Shown piece by piece: positions 1-7,485 of a stretch of 12,692 nucleotides of DNA (position 1 is its first letter; every line of letters starts with the position of its first letter). Origin of the DNA: Desulfobacterales bacterium (lineage in GTDB: Bacteria > Desulfobacterota > Desulfobacteria > Desulfobacterales > UBA11574). The notes under the pieces are model-generated. The model made no database searches. It saw nothing but the letters and a program-made list of their open reading frames with translations, and was not told where the DNA came from. The stretch is from positions 8,007-20,698 of the forward strand of contig JAQYVG010000021.1 in the NCBI GenBank assembly GCA_030145595.1, in the 5' to 3' direction. Position numbers and translations under genes: made by a program.

Positions 1-1290
1 CGTCAAGGTCTTGATGCTCTTTTCACCGGCGACTTCACCGGCAGCCAGCTTCATGGTTTCAATTGCTGTCAGCTTTTCGGAGCCGGGGAGACGGGATAGA
101 ACCACCGCTATTGATGCGGAGTAATTCAAGTTGGGATCTTTGTGCAGGTTTTCCTTGTTGAGCGTAGTCTTGGTATCGCTTCCAATGGCATATGATGTAA
201 GATCTTCCTGCAGCTTGTAGTCCGTGTTGTGCGAGACATAGCAAATGCGGCACCTGTCAACGATAGGCGCTTCTTCCTTTTCGGCTAAAAAACGGTTAAA
301 CTCGGAATTGTTGCTGGTGGCGATGATCAGAGTGTCAATGGGCCATTTGAAGCCGTCAATTTCAATATTGCGGTTTTGGATGACGCCCAAATACACCTGG
401 ACCAGGTCTTTTTTATTTTTAAATATTTCGTCGCTGAAATGAATGCCGCCGCCGGCAACACGTGCCAGTGCGCCGCGCCTTAAGTCAAAACGGTATGGAT
501 TGTTGGTGTCGGTAATATGAAGCAGTCGTTGGATAGACTCTTCCCCATGCAGATCCACGGCTGAAGATGTGATTTTGTCTTTGGCCGGATACTTGCCGGT
601 TACGGTCCCCAGGCTCTCCGTCAACGGCACCGGAGTGATTTCAATCAAAGCGAGCATCTTTTCGGTGTTGCCGCCGGCGTAATTGCGGATAGTGTTCCAA
701 ATATATCCGCTGCAGGCACCTAAGGGCCGGTAGTTTTTGTAAAGCTCTTCGACTTCTTGGTCTGAAAAACCTATTTTTTCAGCCAGATAGCTTTTACTCT
801 CCTGGTGATCGTCAAAAAGATTCATAGCCAGGATCATGGGATCCTCAAAAGTTTGGGATTCAACGGAAGTGATTTTTCCGTACCCGTTGAGCTTGTCTAA
901 ATTGTTGAACTTGAAGGTGTACTTGCGGTTTTTATCCAGGGATAAAAATTGACGATATTTGCTGCAAAGAAAATCGACAAAAAAGGTTTTACCGTTTCCA
1001 GGCTCTCCAACGAGGACGAAAGCCATTTCTTTGGATGAGCCGTTCTCAGCCGCATCTTTGACAAACGAGACAAAGCTGTTGATTTCATCATACATGCCGA
1101 TGATATGTTTTGCCCCTGTGTTGAAAATCTGGAACGTGTAAGTTGTTTTGCCTTTGACCGTGATTTTTTCAATATCACTCTCCAGAATCATCCTGGAAAC
1201 GCCTTGGAAAGCATTTTCAAAGCACCGTTTGCCTTCTTTGACAGCAACCAGATGATTGTGTAGCGTCTGCTCCACTGGTTTGTTATCCAT
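1..1290 (-). CDS. prkA: PrkA-like AAA+ serine protein kinase, 3' end cut by window edge
   Basis: The reading frame is open from an ATG at 1290 to the window edge: 430 codons, no stop seen, so the C-terminal part is missing. A Walker A motif GEPGNGKT lies at residues 95-102, a Walker B-like IHFSDE at 283-288, a sensor-1-like stretch IIATSNNSEF at 322-331 and a conserved DRCRI at 345-349. The order and the surrounding sequence (DLRRGALARVAGG, then EIFKNKKDL) resemble the AAA_PrkA domain of E. coli YeaG (644 aa), whose C-terminal kinase domain would lie off the left edge. The Walker B here, with DE, is closer to canonical AAA+ than that of E. coli YeaG. The start is supported by a perfect GGAGGT 6 bases upstream. 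The gene sits 12 bp after a small gene and probably shares its sigma-54 promoter. In E. coli, YeaG is a cytoplasmic stress kinase used in nitrogen starvation. The substrate here is unknown. In other genomes PrkA often neighbours YeaH/DUF444 and SpoVR, but that side is outside the window. Confidence 0.88.
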   Translation of the reverse strand, partial: MDNKPVEQTLHNHLVAVKEGKRCFENAFQGVSRMILESDIEKITVKGKTTYTFQIFNTGAKHIIGMYDEINSFVSFVKDAAENGSSKEMAFVLVGEPGNGKTFFVDFLCSKYRQFLSLDKNRKYTFKFNNLDKLNGYGKITSVESQTFEDPMILAMNLFDDHQESKSYLAEKIGFSDQEVEELYKNYRPLGACSGYIWNTIRNYAGGNTEKMLALIEITPVPLTESLGTVTGKYPAKDKITSSAVDLHGEESIQRLLHITDTNNPYRFDLRRGALARVAGGGIHFSDEIFKNKKDLVQVYLGVIQNRNIEIDGFKWPIDTLIIATSNNSEFNRFLAEKEEAPIVDRCRICYVSHNTDYKLQEDLTSYAIGSDTKTTLNKENLHKDPNLNYSASIAVVLSRLPGSEKLTAIETMKLAAGEVAGEKSIKTLT

Positions 1291-1302
1291 TTTTTACCTC
1301 CA

Positions 1303-1545
1303 TTATTTTTCGAATTCATTTTTTAATTTTATAGAATTAGCATCTTTATCGTATTTAAGGATATTTTGGAGCTCTTCGACGATAAGAGGTTTGCAGGCTT
1401 CATCACCAGTAAATTCAACCTTTCGATTGCCATTATTAAAATCGATAACCAGATTGCAGTTGTATTTTTGTGCAGTCGCCTTGATGATTCTTGCTAAAAC
1501 TTCTGTGTTGGTCTCCTCTATTTGTACTGGTATCTTATTTGACAT
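1303..1545 (-). CDS. Small hypothetical protein (80 aa) upstream of prkA
   Basis: This is a complete 80-codon frame starting with ATG at 1545. It has a good ribosome binding site (GAGGAAA, about 6 bases upstream) and ends 12 bp before the prkA-like gene, so the two are almost certainly cotranscribed. The protein is soluble, with no signal peptide or membrane segment. It appears to alternate helix and strand: an acidic N-terminus, a helix EVLARIIKATAQKY, a strand NLVIDF, a turn FNNGNRKVEF, then a second helix ending in a lysine/acid-rich tail. The pattern is that of a compact alpha/beta domain. I do not recognise the family. It is the first gene behind the sigma-54 promoter. A role as partner, adaptor or substrate of the kinase is an inference from position only. 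Confidence 0.75.
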   Translation of the reverse strand: MSNKIPVQIEETNTEVLARIIKATAQKYNCNLVIDFNNGNRKVEFTGDEACKPLIVEELQNILKYDKDANSIKLKNEFEK

Positions 1546-1626
1546 GCTTTGTTTTCCTCTATTTTCAGCGCTTGCCGGATAATTTTGGCTATCCTCATCT
1601 GCTTTTTGCCGTTTTATAACTGTAGA

Positions 1627-1642
1627 AGCAAGAAAGGTGCCA
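1627..1642 (-). promoter_or_regulatory. Sigma-54 (-24/-12) promoter of the prkA operon
   Basis: Read on the minus strand this is TGGCACCTTTCTTGCT, preceded by CT. It matches the sigma-54 consensus TGGCAC-N5-TTGCW at every defined position, with the invariant GG and GC 10 bases apart. Transcription should begin about 12 bases further on (around 1613-1616), giving a leader of roughly 70 nt before the 80-aa gene. A sigma-54 promoter implies an enhancer-binding activator. E. coli yeaG is also reported to be transcribed with sigma-54 under nitrogen starvation, so the match has biological sense. Confidence 0.82.
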
Positions 1643-1657
1643 AGCTTAATAACTTGG
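1640..1657. repeat. Inverted repeat overlapping the -24 element
   Basis: CCAAGCTTAATAACTTGG is an 18-bp near-perfect palindrome (8 of 9 pairs). Its left end shares three bases with the -24 box of the sigma-54 promoter. It could be an operator for a dimeric regulator that blocks or tunes the promoter. It is too close to the promoter for a classical upstream enhancer. It may also be chance in AT-rich DNA. Confidence 0.4.
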
Positions 1658-1908
1658 ATAGACTTGAACTGGCGCTATGACAAAAAGATTATAATATCAT
1701 TAGCTTAAAGGTAGGTATAGGTCTTGCAAACGAAAGGATTGCTTGGTGAGAACGTAAAATATAGGGTTTGTTGCCTGTGATGGCAGTTGTCAAAAATATG
1801 TCTTTCATTATGACTGGAGACCAAGAATATAAAATAGATTCAAAAGGTTGTAACATAAGTGTTAGGCGTGTGAGTGCGGTCAATGTGCCAATATCATGAC
1901 GGTTCAAA
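1658..1908. other. Intergenic stretch upstream of the prkA operon, no gene seen
   Basis: Together with 1546-1657 this makes a 363-bp gap between the 80-aa gene and the nitroreductase gene. Apart from the sigma-54 promoter and the adjoining palindrome, I see no convincing gene, terminator or RNA. Frames that cross it in the antisense direction have no ribosome binding site and read into the nitroreductase gene out of frame. The upstream half is where an enhancer site for a sigma-54 activator would be expected. I could not identify a clear paired site. Confidence 0.5.
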
Positions 1909-2580
1909 TCAAAAGCCGCACCAGGTTGTAATGTTTTCCAAAGCCTCACGGGCACTGGCAACTTGGTTGGCCGCAAAATCCCAGTTGGGACAGCCCATGG
2001 CGATGGCGACGATGATGCGTTGGGACGCAGGAATTTGTGCAAATTTTCGCAATATATCCGGGTACATTACCCCCTGGTTCTGGACGCAGGTTCCCAGGCC
2101 GAATTCCAGGGCGGCAAGACAGATGGTCTGCGTTACACCCCCGATATCGAGCAGCGGTCTTGTTTCCGGCAGCGAGCCGTCACTTGTAATAATGATGACC
2201 GCCGGTGCATTAAAATAGCGGAATCCGCGCTCTATCCATTCTGTTCTTTTCTGTTGGTCCTCTCGGGCTATCTCCATGAGCTTAAAAAGCTGTTTGGCGA
2301 TTTCCACCTGACGCCGACGATATACGCTGCCGGGAGGCCATTGATCAACTTTCCATTCAGGGCTGAAGGGCTGGCCGGCTTGCAACTTTTCAATGGTAGC
2401 CATTCTGATATTTTCAAGCACATCTCCGGTGATGACGGTAAACTGCCACGGCTGGGCGTTGGATGCAGAGGGTGCGCGGCAGGCAATCTTTAAGATCTTT
2501 TTTAAAATATTTTGGGAAACAGGATCAGGCTTAAAGTCCCTGATGCTTTTCCGGGTTTTTATGGCTTCAACGACATTCAT
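1909..2580 (-). CDS. Nitroreductase-family FMN oxidoreductase
   Basis: This is a complete 223-aa gene starting with ATG at 2580 behind GGAGG (8 bases upstream). The N-terminal RKSIRDF (residues 10-16) and APSASNAQPW (36-45) are the FMN-binding signatures of the nitroreductase fold. The segment around residues 145-166 (DIGGVTQTICLAALEFGLGT) is the conserved dimer/flavin helix with the Gly-rich turn. Members are cytoplasmic homodimers that reduce nitro groups, quinones, flavins or enones with NAD(P)H, or have specialised roles such as dehalogenation or BluB-like chemistry. The sequence does not decide among these. Length is usual for the family. It is a single gene, separated from the acyltransferase gene upstream by a palindromic repeat. 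Confidence 0.88.
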   Translation of the reverse strand: MNVVEAIKTRKSIRDFKPDPVSQNILKKILKIACRAPSASNAQPWQFTVITGDVLENIRMATIEKLQAGQPFSPEWKVDQWPPGSVYRRRQVEIAKQLFKLMEIAREDQQKRTEWIERGFRYFNAPAVIIITSDGSLPETRPLLDIGGVTQTICLAALEFGLGTCVQNQGVMYPDILRKFAQIPASQRIIVAIAMGCPNWDFAANQVASAREALENITTWCGF

Positions 2581-2600
2581 TAAACCGCCTCCATTTTTAT

Positions 2601-2726
2601 TGCCACTAAGGCACCAAGGCCGTCACCGGTGAACAGTTATCAGTGAGAAGTGATCAGTAAAGCGAAACTGATTACTGAAAACCGATAACTGATCACTGAC
2701 ATTAGTGTCTTTGTGCCTTGGTGGCA
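2601..2726. repeat. Composite palindromic repeat with heptameric core
   Basis: The outer arms 2601-2619 and 2708-2726 are inverted copies that agree at 16 of 19 positions (TGCCACYAAGGCACMAAGR). Between them, 2624-2700 is an uninterrupted series of eleven 7-base units. Those at 2631-2658 are variants of GATCAGT, the unit at 2659-2665 is the centre, and those at 2666-2700 are variants of AACTGAT, the reverse complement in the same register. The whole can fold into a long hairpin in DNA or RNA. It fills the gap between the acyltransferase stop and the nitroreductase ribosome binding site. Similar 'CAGTTATCAGT' and 'TGCCTTGGTGGCA' intergenic repeats are, from general experience, multicopy in some environmental bacteria. 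Confidence 0.8.
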
Positions 2727-2733
2727 AATGTTT

Positions 2734-4173
2734 TTAATCCGGGCTGGGGATTTGCCGCCAATGAACGATGGCATTGGCATAATAGGACAAAACATCAATA
2801 TGTTGGGGGTCAGCACGGTACAATCCATCCGATTCAGTCACAATGCGTCGCAATCTAAGCGTGTTTAATGCCGTCAAAATGGTTTGCGCCCGGGATCTTC
2901 CGGCAACATATACCGTAGCACCTCGGGCTTCGATTTCATCAATCAAACCATGCACGTGCGCTTCCACATCAAACGCGCTCAGCGGTTGTTCGACAGCTTC
3001 CAGCATAACCATGGCCACCAGAGACACCGGAAGAATCGGGATAACCTGCTCGATGGAATTCATCAGTTGTTTGCAAAGTTTTTCAACAAAAACAAAACGT
3101 GTTTCGCGGTCAACTTCGCTGACATTCACGCGGTTCTGCCGGCAAAATTGGCGCGCGGAAACATACGGGCCAAAGTTGACACAGGCATAACCATATCTTT
3201 GCCATCGACTGCGAATCATTAATACTATACTGCGCCAAATAAACCAGCTGGTGGTTTTTACTACAAACCAAAGGCTGCGCTTTTCGGCCTCAGGATCCAG
3301 CGCACGTACCAAACTGCGATCTTCCAAGGTTCTGTCATAGTTAATCCCCACCGGAATAAAAATAATATCTCGATCTTTTTCCAATTCAAAACTGCGCAGC
3401 ATATAATCGATCAGGCCCAGTTTCGGTGGCTGCAATTGGCCGTCCCGGCTCAGTCCTCCTTCTAAAAAAACAGCCTGGCAAACACCCTCTTTGGTCGCCA
3501 TATGGACATAGCGTTCAAGCACCAAACGATACAGTGGATTTTGTGAACGGCGGCGTACAAAATAAGCACCCATGGCCTTAATCAGGGTTTGCAGGGGCCA
3601 GATCTTGGCCCATTCACCAACTGCATAAGAGAGGGTCGTTCGTTCTGCTGCCAGAAATGCCACCAGAATATAGTCCATATTGCTGCGGTGGTTCATCACG
3701 AATACGACGGTTGCATCGGGGTCAATAGTGTCCGGTTGTACATCATCTGTCAGACCGACGCGTACCATATAAAGACGGCGAGCAATTTTTTTTGCCAGCC
3801 AGTAACCCAGGCGAAAATAAAGATAGGCATTAAAGGAGGGTACAATCTCCTTGGCATAGCGTAAAACTTTTGCCTGCATAACTTCACGCGGCGTGTCTTC
3901 TTTTTGGGCATAAGATTGTATTGCTTTAATTACCTTAGAATCGTAAACCAGCCGCTCGACTAACACTTGCCGCTTGGTAAGCTGGAATGGTTTGATTTCG
4001 ATGTCCAACCGGCTGCCGATTTCATCAATGACACGGTTGATGCGCCGTCGCAAAAACCAACGCACACTGGGAATAAAAATTCGATCCAAAATTGCCAGGG
4101 TGCTTATTAAAACCAAAAATAAAAAAAACCAGAGCGATATTGTGATTTGACCAGCCATGATCTCCGCTGCCAT
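2734..4173 (-). CDS. PlsB-like glycerol-3-phosphate/lysophosphatidate acyltransferase
   Basis: The protein has 479 aa. Residues 11-33 form a hydrophobic N-terminal membrane anchor followed by basic residues (RWFLRRR), so the catalytic part is cytoplasmic. The acyltransferase blocks are in order: NHRSNMD (161-167, the HX4D motif with His162 and Asp167), GAYFVRRRS (202-210), FLEGGLSRDG (236-245) and IPVGINYDR (273-281). Block 3 and the C-terminal SYYANAIVH resemble PlsB rather than PlsC, but E. coli PlsB is about 800 aa, so this is a short version. It would acylate glycerol-3-phosphate or a related acceptor in phospholipid synthesis. An alternative ATG at 4158 has GGAG close upstream, while the ATG at 4173 has no clear ribosome binding site, so the true start may be five codons later. 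It is divergent from ppdK. Confidence 0.85.
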   Translation of the reverse strand: MAAEIMAGQITISLWFFLFLVLISTLAILDRIFIPSVRWFLRRRINRVIDEIGSRLDIEIKPFQLTKRQVLVERLVYDSKVIKAIQSYAQKEDTPREVMQAKVLRYAKEIVPSFNAYLYFRLGYWLAKKIARRLYMVRVGLTDDVQPDTIDPDATVVFVMNHRSNMDYILVAFLAAERTTLSYAVGEWAKIWPLQTLIKAMGAYFVRRRSQNPLYRLVLERYVHMATKEGVCQAVFLEGGLSRDGQLQPPKLGLIDYMLRSFELEKDRDIIFIPVGINYDRTLEDRSLVRALDPEAEKRSLWFVVKTTSWFIWRSIVLMIRSRWQRYGYACVNFGPYVSARQFCRQNRVNVSEVDRETRFVFVEKLCKQLMNSIEQVIPILPVSLVAMVMLEAVEQPLSAFDVEAHVHGLIDEIEARGATVYVAGRSRAQTILTALNTLRLRRIVTESDGLYRADPQHIDVLSYYANAIVHWRQIPSPD

Positions 4174-4331
4174 ATGGTATGATCTGTTCTGTGAAGCAAA
4201 CAGGTTGGCGATGATATTTCCTTAATAATTAAATACTTAATAGTTCAACAAGATGCTGTCAAGGAAAATCTTCAGCAATTTTAACAATCTTTGCAAGTAG
4301 CTGTTTTAGTATAATGAGCCAACAAATTTGA

Positions 4332-4360
4332 TTGACATGCAGACAGCTATTACTTATAAC
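4332..4360 (+). promoter_or_regulatory. Sigma-70-type promoter P1 upstream of ppdK
   Basis: TTGACA at 4332-4337 and TATAAC at 4355-4360 are separated by 17 bp. This gives 6/6 and 5/6 matches to the housekeeping consensus at optimal spacing. Transcription would begin near 4367, giving ppdK a leader of about 290 nt. Confidence 0.65.
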
Positions 4361-4414
4361 AAACGTTATCAATAACTATAGATAATTCACTTCCTGATGG
4401 GAATTCAGCAAGCT

Positions 4415-4456
4415 TGCAGATAGTCCTCATAGCGCGTCTTCGCCTTGCTATCTGTA
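4415..4456 (+). repeat. Inverted repeat in the ppdK leader
   Basis: TGCAGATAG (4415-4423) and CTATCTGTA (4448-4456) pair at 8 of 9 positions around a 24-base loop, which itself contains GCG/CGC complementarity. It lies within the transcript from promoter P1 and just upstream of promoter P2. It could be a leader hairpin or a regulator site. There is no T-tract, so it is not an intrinsic terminator. Confidence 0.35.
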
Positions 4457-4464
4457 CTCTGATG

Positions 4465-4493
4465 TTGCTGATTTTTTTGATATTACCTATAAT
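4465..4493 (+). promoter_or_regulatory. Sigma-70-type promoter P2 upstream of ppdK
   Basis: TTGCTG at 4465-4470 and a perfect TATAAT at 4488-4493 are 17 bp apart. Transcription would begin near 4500 and leave a leader of about 155 nt before ppdK. Confidence 0.55.
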
Positions 4494-4655
4494 GTTTAGA
4501 TATGTTTGGCGATTTCTTCCTGCGCTCTTAATAATCGCTGACATTCTACACAGACCTAATTCCCTTAACTTTTTGTTAGAGCAGCATCAGCCCGTTTGTG
4601 CTGATAAAATTCGGCAATAATTTTTGGATGCAGTTTAAATCATAAGGAGGGTTAA

Positions 4656-7409
4656 ATGTCTAAAAAGTGGGTATATTTCTTTGATGAAGTTGCACAGGCT
4701 GAGGAATATGTCGGCGGTGACTGGGAAAAAGTAAGGGGGTTGCTCGGTGGCAAGGGGGCTAACCTGGGGGAAATGGTGCGCATCGGCGTGCCGGTGCCGC
4801 CCGGCTATACGGTTACCACCGAAGCCTGTAACGCCTATCTGGATGCCGGCGAAACCTATCCTGAAGGGTTAAATGAACAGATTCTGGAATCCTTGGAAAC
4901 AGTTGAAGCCAAAACCGGCAAGAAATTCGGTGATCCGCAGAACCCACTTTTGGTTTCATGCCGCAGCGGTGGGAAGTTTTCCATGCCCGGCATGATGGAT
5001 ACCGTACTCAATATCGGTTTGAACGACGAAACCATCAAAGGAATGATTGCATTGAGCGGTGATGAACGTTTTGTGTACGATTCCTATCGGCGCCTGGTAC
5101 AGATGTTCGGCAGTGTCGTTATGTTGGTGCCCGACGAGCATTTTGAAGAGGTGCTTACCGCGGCGCGTGCCAAAGCGGGTGTGAAAACCGACACAGAGCT
5201 GTCAGCCGCAGAGTGGAAGGCGGTGGCGGAACAATTCAAAGCGATTTTCAAACGCCATACCGGCCGTGACTTTCCAACCGATCCCTATGAGCAGCTGAAT
5301 CTTGCTACCGAAGCTGTTTTTAAAAGCTGGTTCGGCAAACGCGCTGTGGACTATCGTAATGCCGCCGGTATCGCCCATGATCTGGGCACGGCCGTCAATA
5401 TCCAGACCATGGTCTTTGGTAACCTGGGCAATGACAGCGCCACCGGCGTGGCTCTGACGCGTAACGGGACTACCGGCGAAAACCGCGTTGAAGGCGACTA
5501 TTTGATCAATGCCCAGGGCGAGGATGTGGTTGCCGGCATACGCCAGACCGAAGACATTTTAAAACTCAAAGAGGAGCTGCCGGCAGCTTATGATGAATTC
5601 TATCTGATCTGCCGCAAGCTTGAAAAACACTACCGTGAGATGCAGGACGTCGAATTTACCATTGAAAAGAATAAGCTTTGGATGCTGCAAACTCGCGACG
5701 GCAAACGCACGGCCCAGGCCGCCGTGCGCATTGCAGTGGACTTTGTCGAAGAGGGGATGATCACACGTGAAGAAGCGGTCATGCGCGTGACCCCCGAGCA
5801 AATCGATTTTTTCCTGCATCCGCAGTTTGACCGCAAATCAATTTTGAAAGCCAAAGCGGACGGCGACATGCTCGCCACCGGTCTTAACGTCTCCCCCGGT
5901 GCGGCGTTTGGTGTCATTGCGCTCGATGCCGATTTGGCTGAAAAATGGGCCAAAGAAGAAGGTAAAGACGTCATTATGGTGCGACCCGAAACACGGCCGG
6001 ACGATGTGCACGGCATGCTGGCGGCCCAGGGAATCCTCACCAGCCGGGGTGGACGGACCAGCCATGCCGCCCTGGTAGCCCGCCAGTTCGGCAAACCGGC
6101 CGTGGTCGGTGTGACGGACCTTGAAATCGATTTTTCCAAACGCCAGATCAGCGTTAACGACCGGGTTATTAAAGAGGGCGAATGGATTTCTATCGACGGC
6201 ACTGAGGGTGAACTTTATGCAGGCAAACTTCCCACGGAAGTACCCGAATTTGAAGACCCGGATTTGATGAAGCTGCTCTCCTGGGCCGATGAATTCCGCA
6301 AGTTAGGTGTCTGGGCCAACGCCGATTATCCGGCGGATGCCACGCGGGCGCTCAAGTACGGTGCCGAGGGCATCGGTCTGTGCCGCACGGAGCACATGTT
6401 CTTTGAGGCCGAACGCATGCCCTTTGTACAAAAAATGATCATGACCGACAAAACTGATGAACGCAAGGAAGCACTTGCAGCGCTGCTGCCCTTTCAGCGC
6501 GAAGACTTTATCGGTCTTTTCCGGGTCATGGACGGCCTGCCGGTCATTATTCGCCTGATCGACCCGCCGCTGCATGAATTTTTACCCTTTCATAGTGATT
6601 TGTTGCGCGAACTGTTCGATCTTAAAATTCAGATCAAAGACGCCGGTACACTTGCGGCAATCGATACGCTGCTTGCCCAGATTAGAGATAAAGAAACGCT
6701 CCTCCAGCAGGTCGAGCTTCTGCATGAGTCCAATCCCATGCTGGGTCTGCGCGGCGTACGCCTGGGCATTCACATTCCGGAATTGACAACCATGCAGGTA
6801 CGCGCCATTTTTGAAGCGGCCTGCATTGTGGCCAAAGAGGGCGTGGAGGTGCATCCCGAGGTCATGATACCCCTGACCAGTCACGTCAACGAACTCAAGG
6901 TCCAGCAGGCTGCCCTCATGGCTGAAGCCAAAAAGGTCATGGCAGAACAGGGCATCGAGCCGCATTATAAGTTCGGAACCATGATCGAAATCCCGCGGGC
7001 AGCGATAACCTGTGACCAGATTGCCGAATATGCGCAGTTTATATCTTTTGGAACCAATGACTTAACTCAAACCACCTTTGGCATTTCCAGAGACGATGCC
7101 GAAGCAAGCTTTCTGATCGAATACATGGAAAAAGAAATTCTGCCGGAGAATCCCTTTGCCGTGATCGACCGCGACGGGGTGGGATTTTTGATGGAAATGG
7201 CGGTTACAAAAGGACGCGCCGTCCGTCCGGACATGGAATGCGGAATCTGCGGCGAACATGGGGGCGATCCTGAATCGATTCAGCTGTGCCACGAATTAGG
7301 GTTAACCTATGTTTCCTGTTCGCCTTTTCGAGTTCCGGTTGCCCGACTGGCTGCGGCCCATGCAGCCCTGCGCGATAAAAAACCATCCAGCCCTGCGCGA
7401 AAAAAATAA
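4656..7409 (+). CDS. ppdK: Pyruvate, phosphate dikinase (PPDK)
   Basis: PPDK interconverts pyruvate + ATP + Pi and phosphoenolpyruvate + AMP + PPi through a phosphohistidine intermediate. It serves gluconeogenic or PPi-linked glycolytic flux in the cytoplasm. The 917-aa protein has the full domain order. The N-terminal nucleotide-binding domain carries GGKGANLGEM (31-40) and the CRSGGKFSMPGMMDT region (102-116). The central phosphohistidine domain has GGRTSHAALVAR (465-476), with the swivelling His470 and a Thr468 at the position of the regulatory threonine of plant PPDK. The C-terminal TIM barrel has IGLCRTEHMF (573-582), SFGTNDLTQTTFG (797-809) and ECGICGEHGGDP (861-872), where Cys865 is the predicted catalytic acid/base. 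It is slightly longer than the usual ~875 aa, mostly from a basic Ser/Pro/Lys tail. The start has AAGGAGG 7 bases upstream. No PPDK regulatory kinase/phosphatase (DUF299) gene is present here. Confidence 0.97.
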   Translation: MSKKWVYFFDEVAQAEEYVGGDWEKVRGLLGGKGANLGEMVRIGVPVPPGYTVTTEACNAYLDAGETYPEGLNEQILESLETVEAKTGKKFGDPQNPLLVSCRSGGKFSMPGMMDTVLNIGLNDETIKGMIALSGDERFVYDSYRRLVQMFGSVVMLVPDEHFEEVLTAARAKAGVKTDTELSAAEWKAVAEQFKAIFKRHTGRDFPTDPYEQLNLATEAVFKSWFGKRAVDYRNAAGIAHDLGTAVNIQTMVFGNLGNDSATGVALTRNGTTGENRVEGDYLINAQGEDVVAGIRQTEDILKLKEELPAAYDEFYLICRKLEKHYREMQDVEFTIEKNKLWMLQTRDGKRTAQAAVRIAVDFVEEGMITREEAVMRVTPEQIDFFLHPQFDRKSILKAKADGDMLATGLNVSPGAAFGVIALDADLAEKWAKEEGKDVIMVRPETRPDDVHGMLAAQGILTSRGGRTSHAALVARQFGKPAVVGVTDLEIDFSKRQISVNDRVIKEGEWISIDGTEGELYAGKLPTEVPEFEDPDLMKLLSWADEFRKLGVWANADYPADATRALKYGAEGIGLCRTEHMFFEAERMPFVQKMIMTDKTDERKEALAALLPFQREDFIGLFRVMDGLPVIIRLIDPPLHEFLPFHSDLLRELFDLKIQIKDAGTLAAIDTLLAQIRDKETLLQQVELLHESNPMLGLRGVRLGIHIPELTTMQVRAIFEAACIVAKEGVEVHPEVMIPLTSHVNELKVQQAALMAEAKKVMAEQGIEPHYKFGTMIEIPRAAITCDQIAEYAQFISFGTNDLTQTTFGISRDDAEASFLIEYMEKEILPENPFAVIDRDGVGFLMEMAVTKGRAVRPDMECGICGEHGGDPESIQLCHELGLTYVSCSPFRVPVARLAAAHAALRDKKPSSPARKK

Positions 7410-7427
7410 GATTAATCCAAAGATTGC

Positions 7428-7467
7428 AGATCCCGGTCTTGCTTTTCTGGGCCGGGATCTTTTTTTT
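7428..7467 (+). terminator. Intrinsic terminator after ppdK
   Basis: A perfect 9-bp GC-rich stem (AGATCCCGG at 7428-7436 and CCGGGATCT at 7452-7460), a 15-base loop and eight T residues (7460-7467) form a strong rho-independent terminator 18 bases after the ppdK stop. The ribosome binding site of the next gene begins directly at the end of the T-tract, so the following gene depends on readthrough or on a promoter inside ppdK. Confidence 0.9.
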
Positions 7468-7485
7468 AAAGGAGGTAATCGTATC

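Larger units (their letters stand above)
4174..4655. other. Divergent intergenic region between acyltransferase gene and ppdK
   Basis: This 482-bp AT-rich gap holds two plus-strand promoters, an inverted repeat and the ppdK ribosome binding site. It must also hold the minus-strand promoter of the acyltransferase gene, for which I see no clear hexamers. I find no gene I would defend. Frames of 64-68 codons exist on both strands around 4350-4620, but they overlap each other and lack ribosome binding sites. Confidence 0.6.

Noticed and set aside
1875..1890. Second -24/-12-like site on the minus strand (TGGCAC with GC at the right distance, after the nitroreductase gene).
   Set aside because: The -12 box reads CCGC instead of TTGC, the site overlaps no gene start, and the next gene already has a full-consensus promoter much closer.
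1963..2493. 176-codon plus-strand frame.
   Set aside because: It is antisense to the well-supported nitroreductase gene, has no ribosome binding site and shows no protein-like pattern.
4414..4620. 68-codon plus-strand frame with a hydrophobic N-terminal half before ppdK.
   Set aside because: It starts with TTG without a ribosome binding site, overlaps promoter P2, and its hydrophobicity follows from T-rich DNA.
5630..6202. 190-codon minus-strand frame within ppdK.
   Set aside because: It is a shadow of the ppdK frame, rich in Ser/Arg as expected for antisense of GC-biased codons.
7309..7485. Extension of the sixA-like frame 59 codons upstream into ppdK.
   Set aside because: It overlaps ppdK coding and the terminator hairpin; the ATG at 7486 has an excellent ribosome binding site and begins exactly at the conserved catalytic strand.
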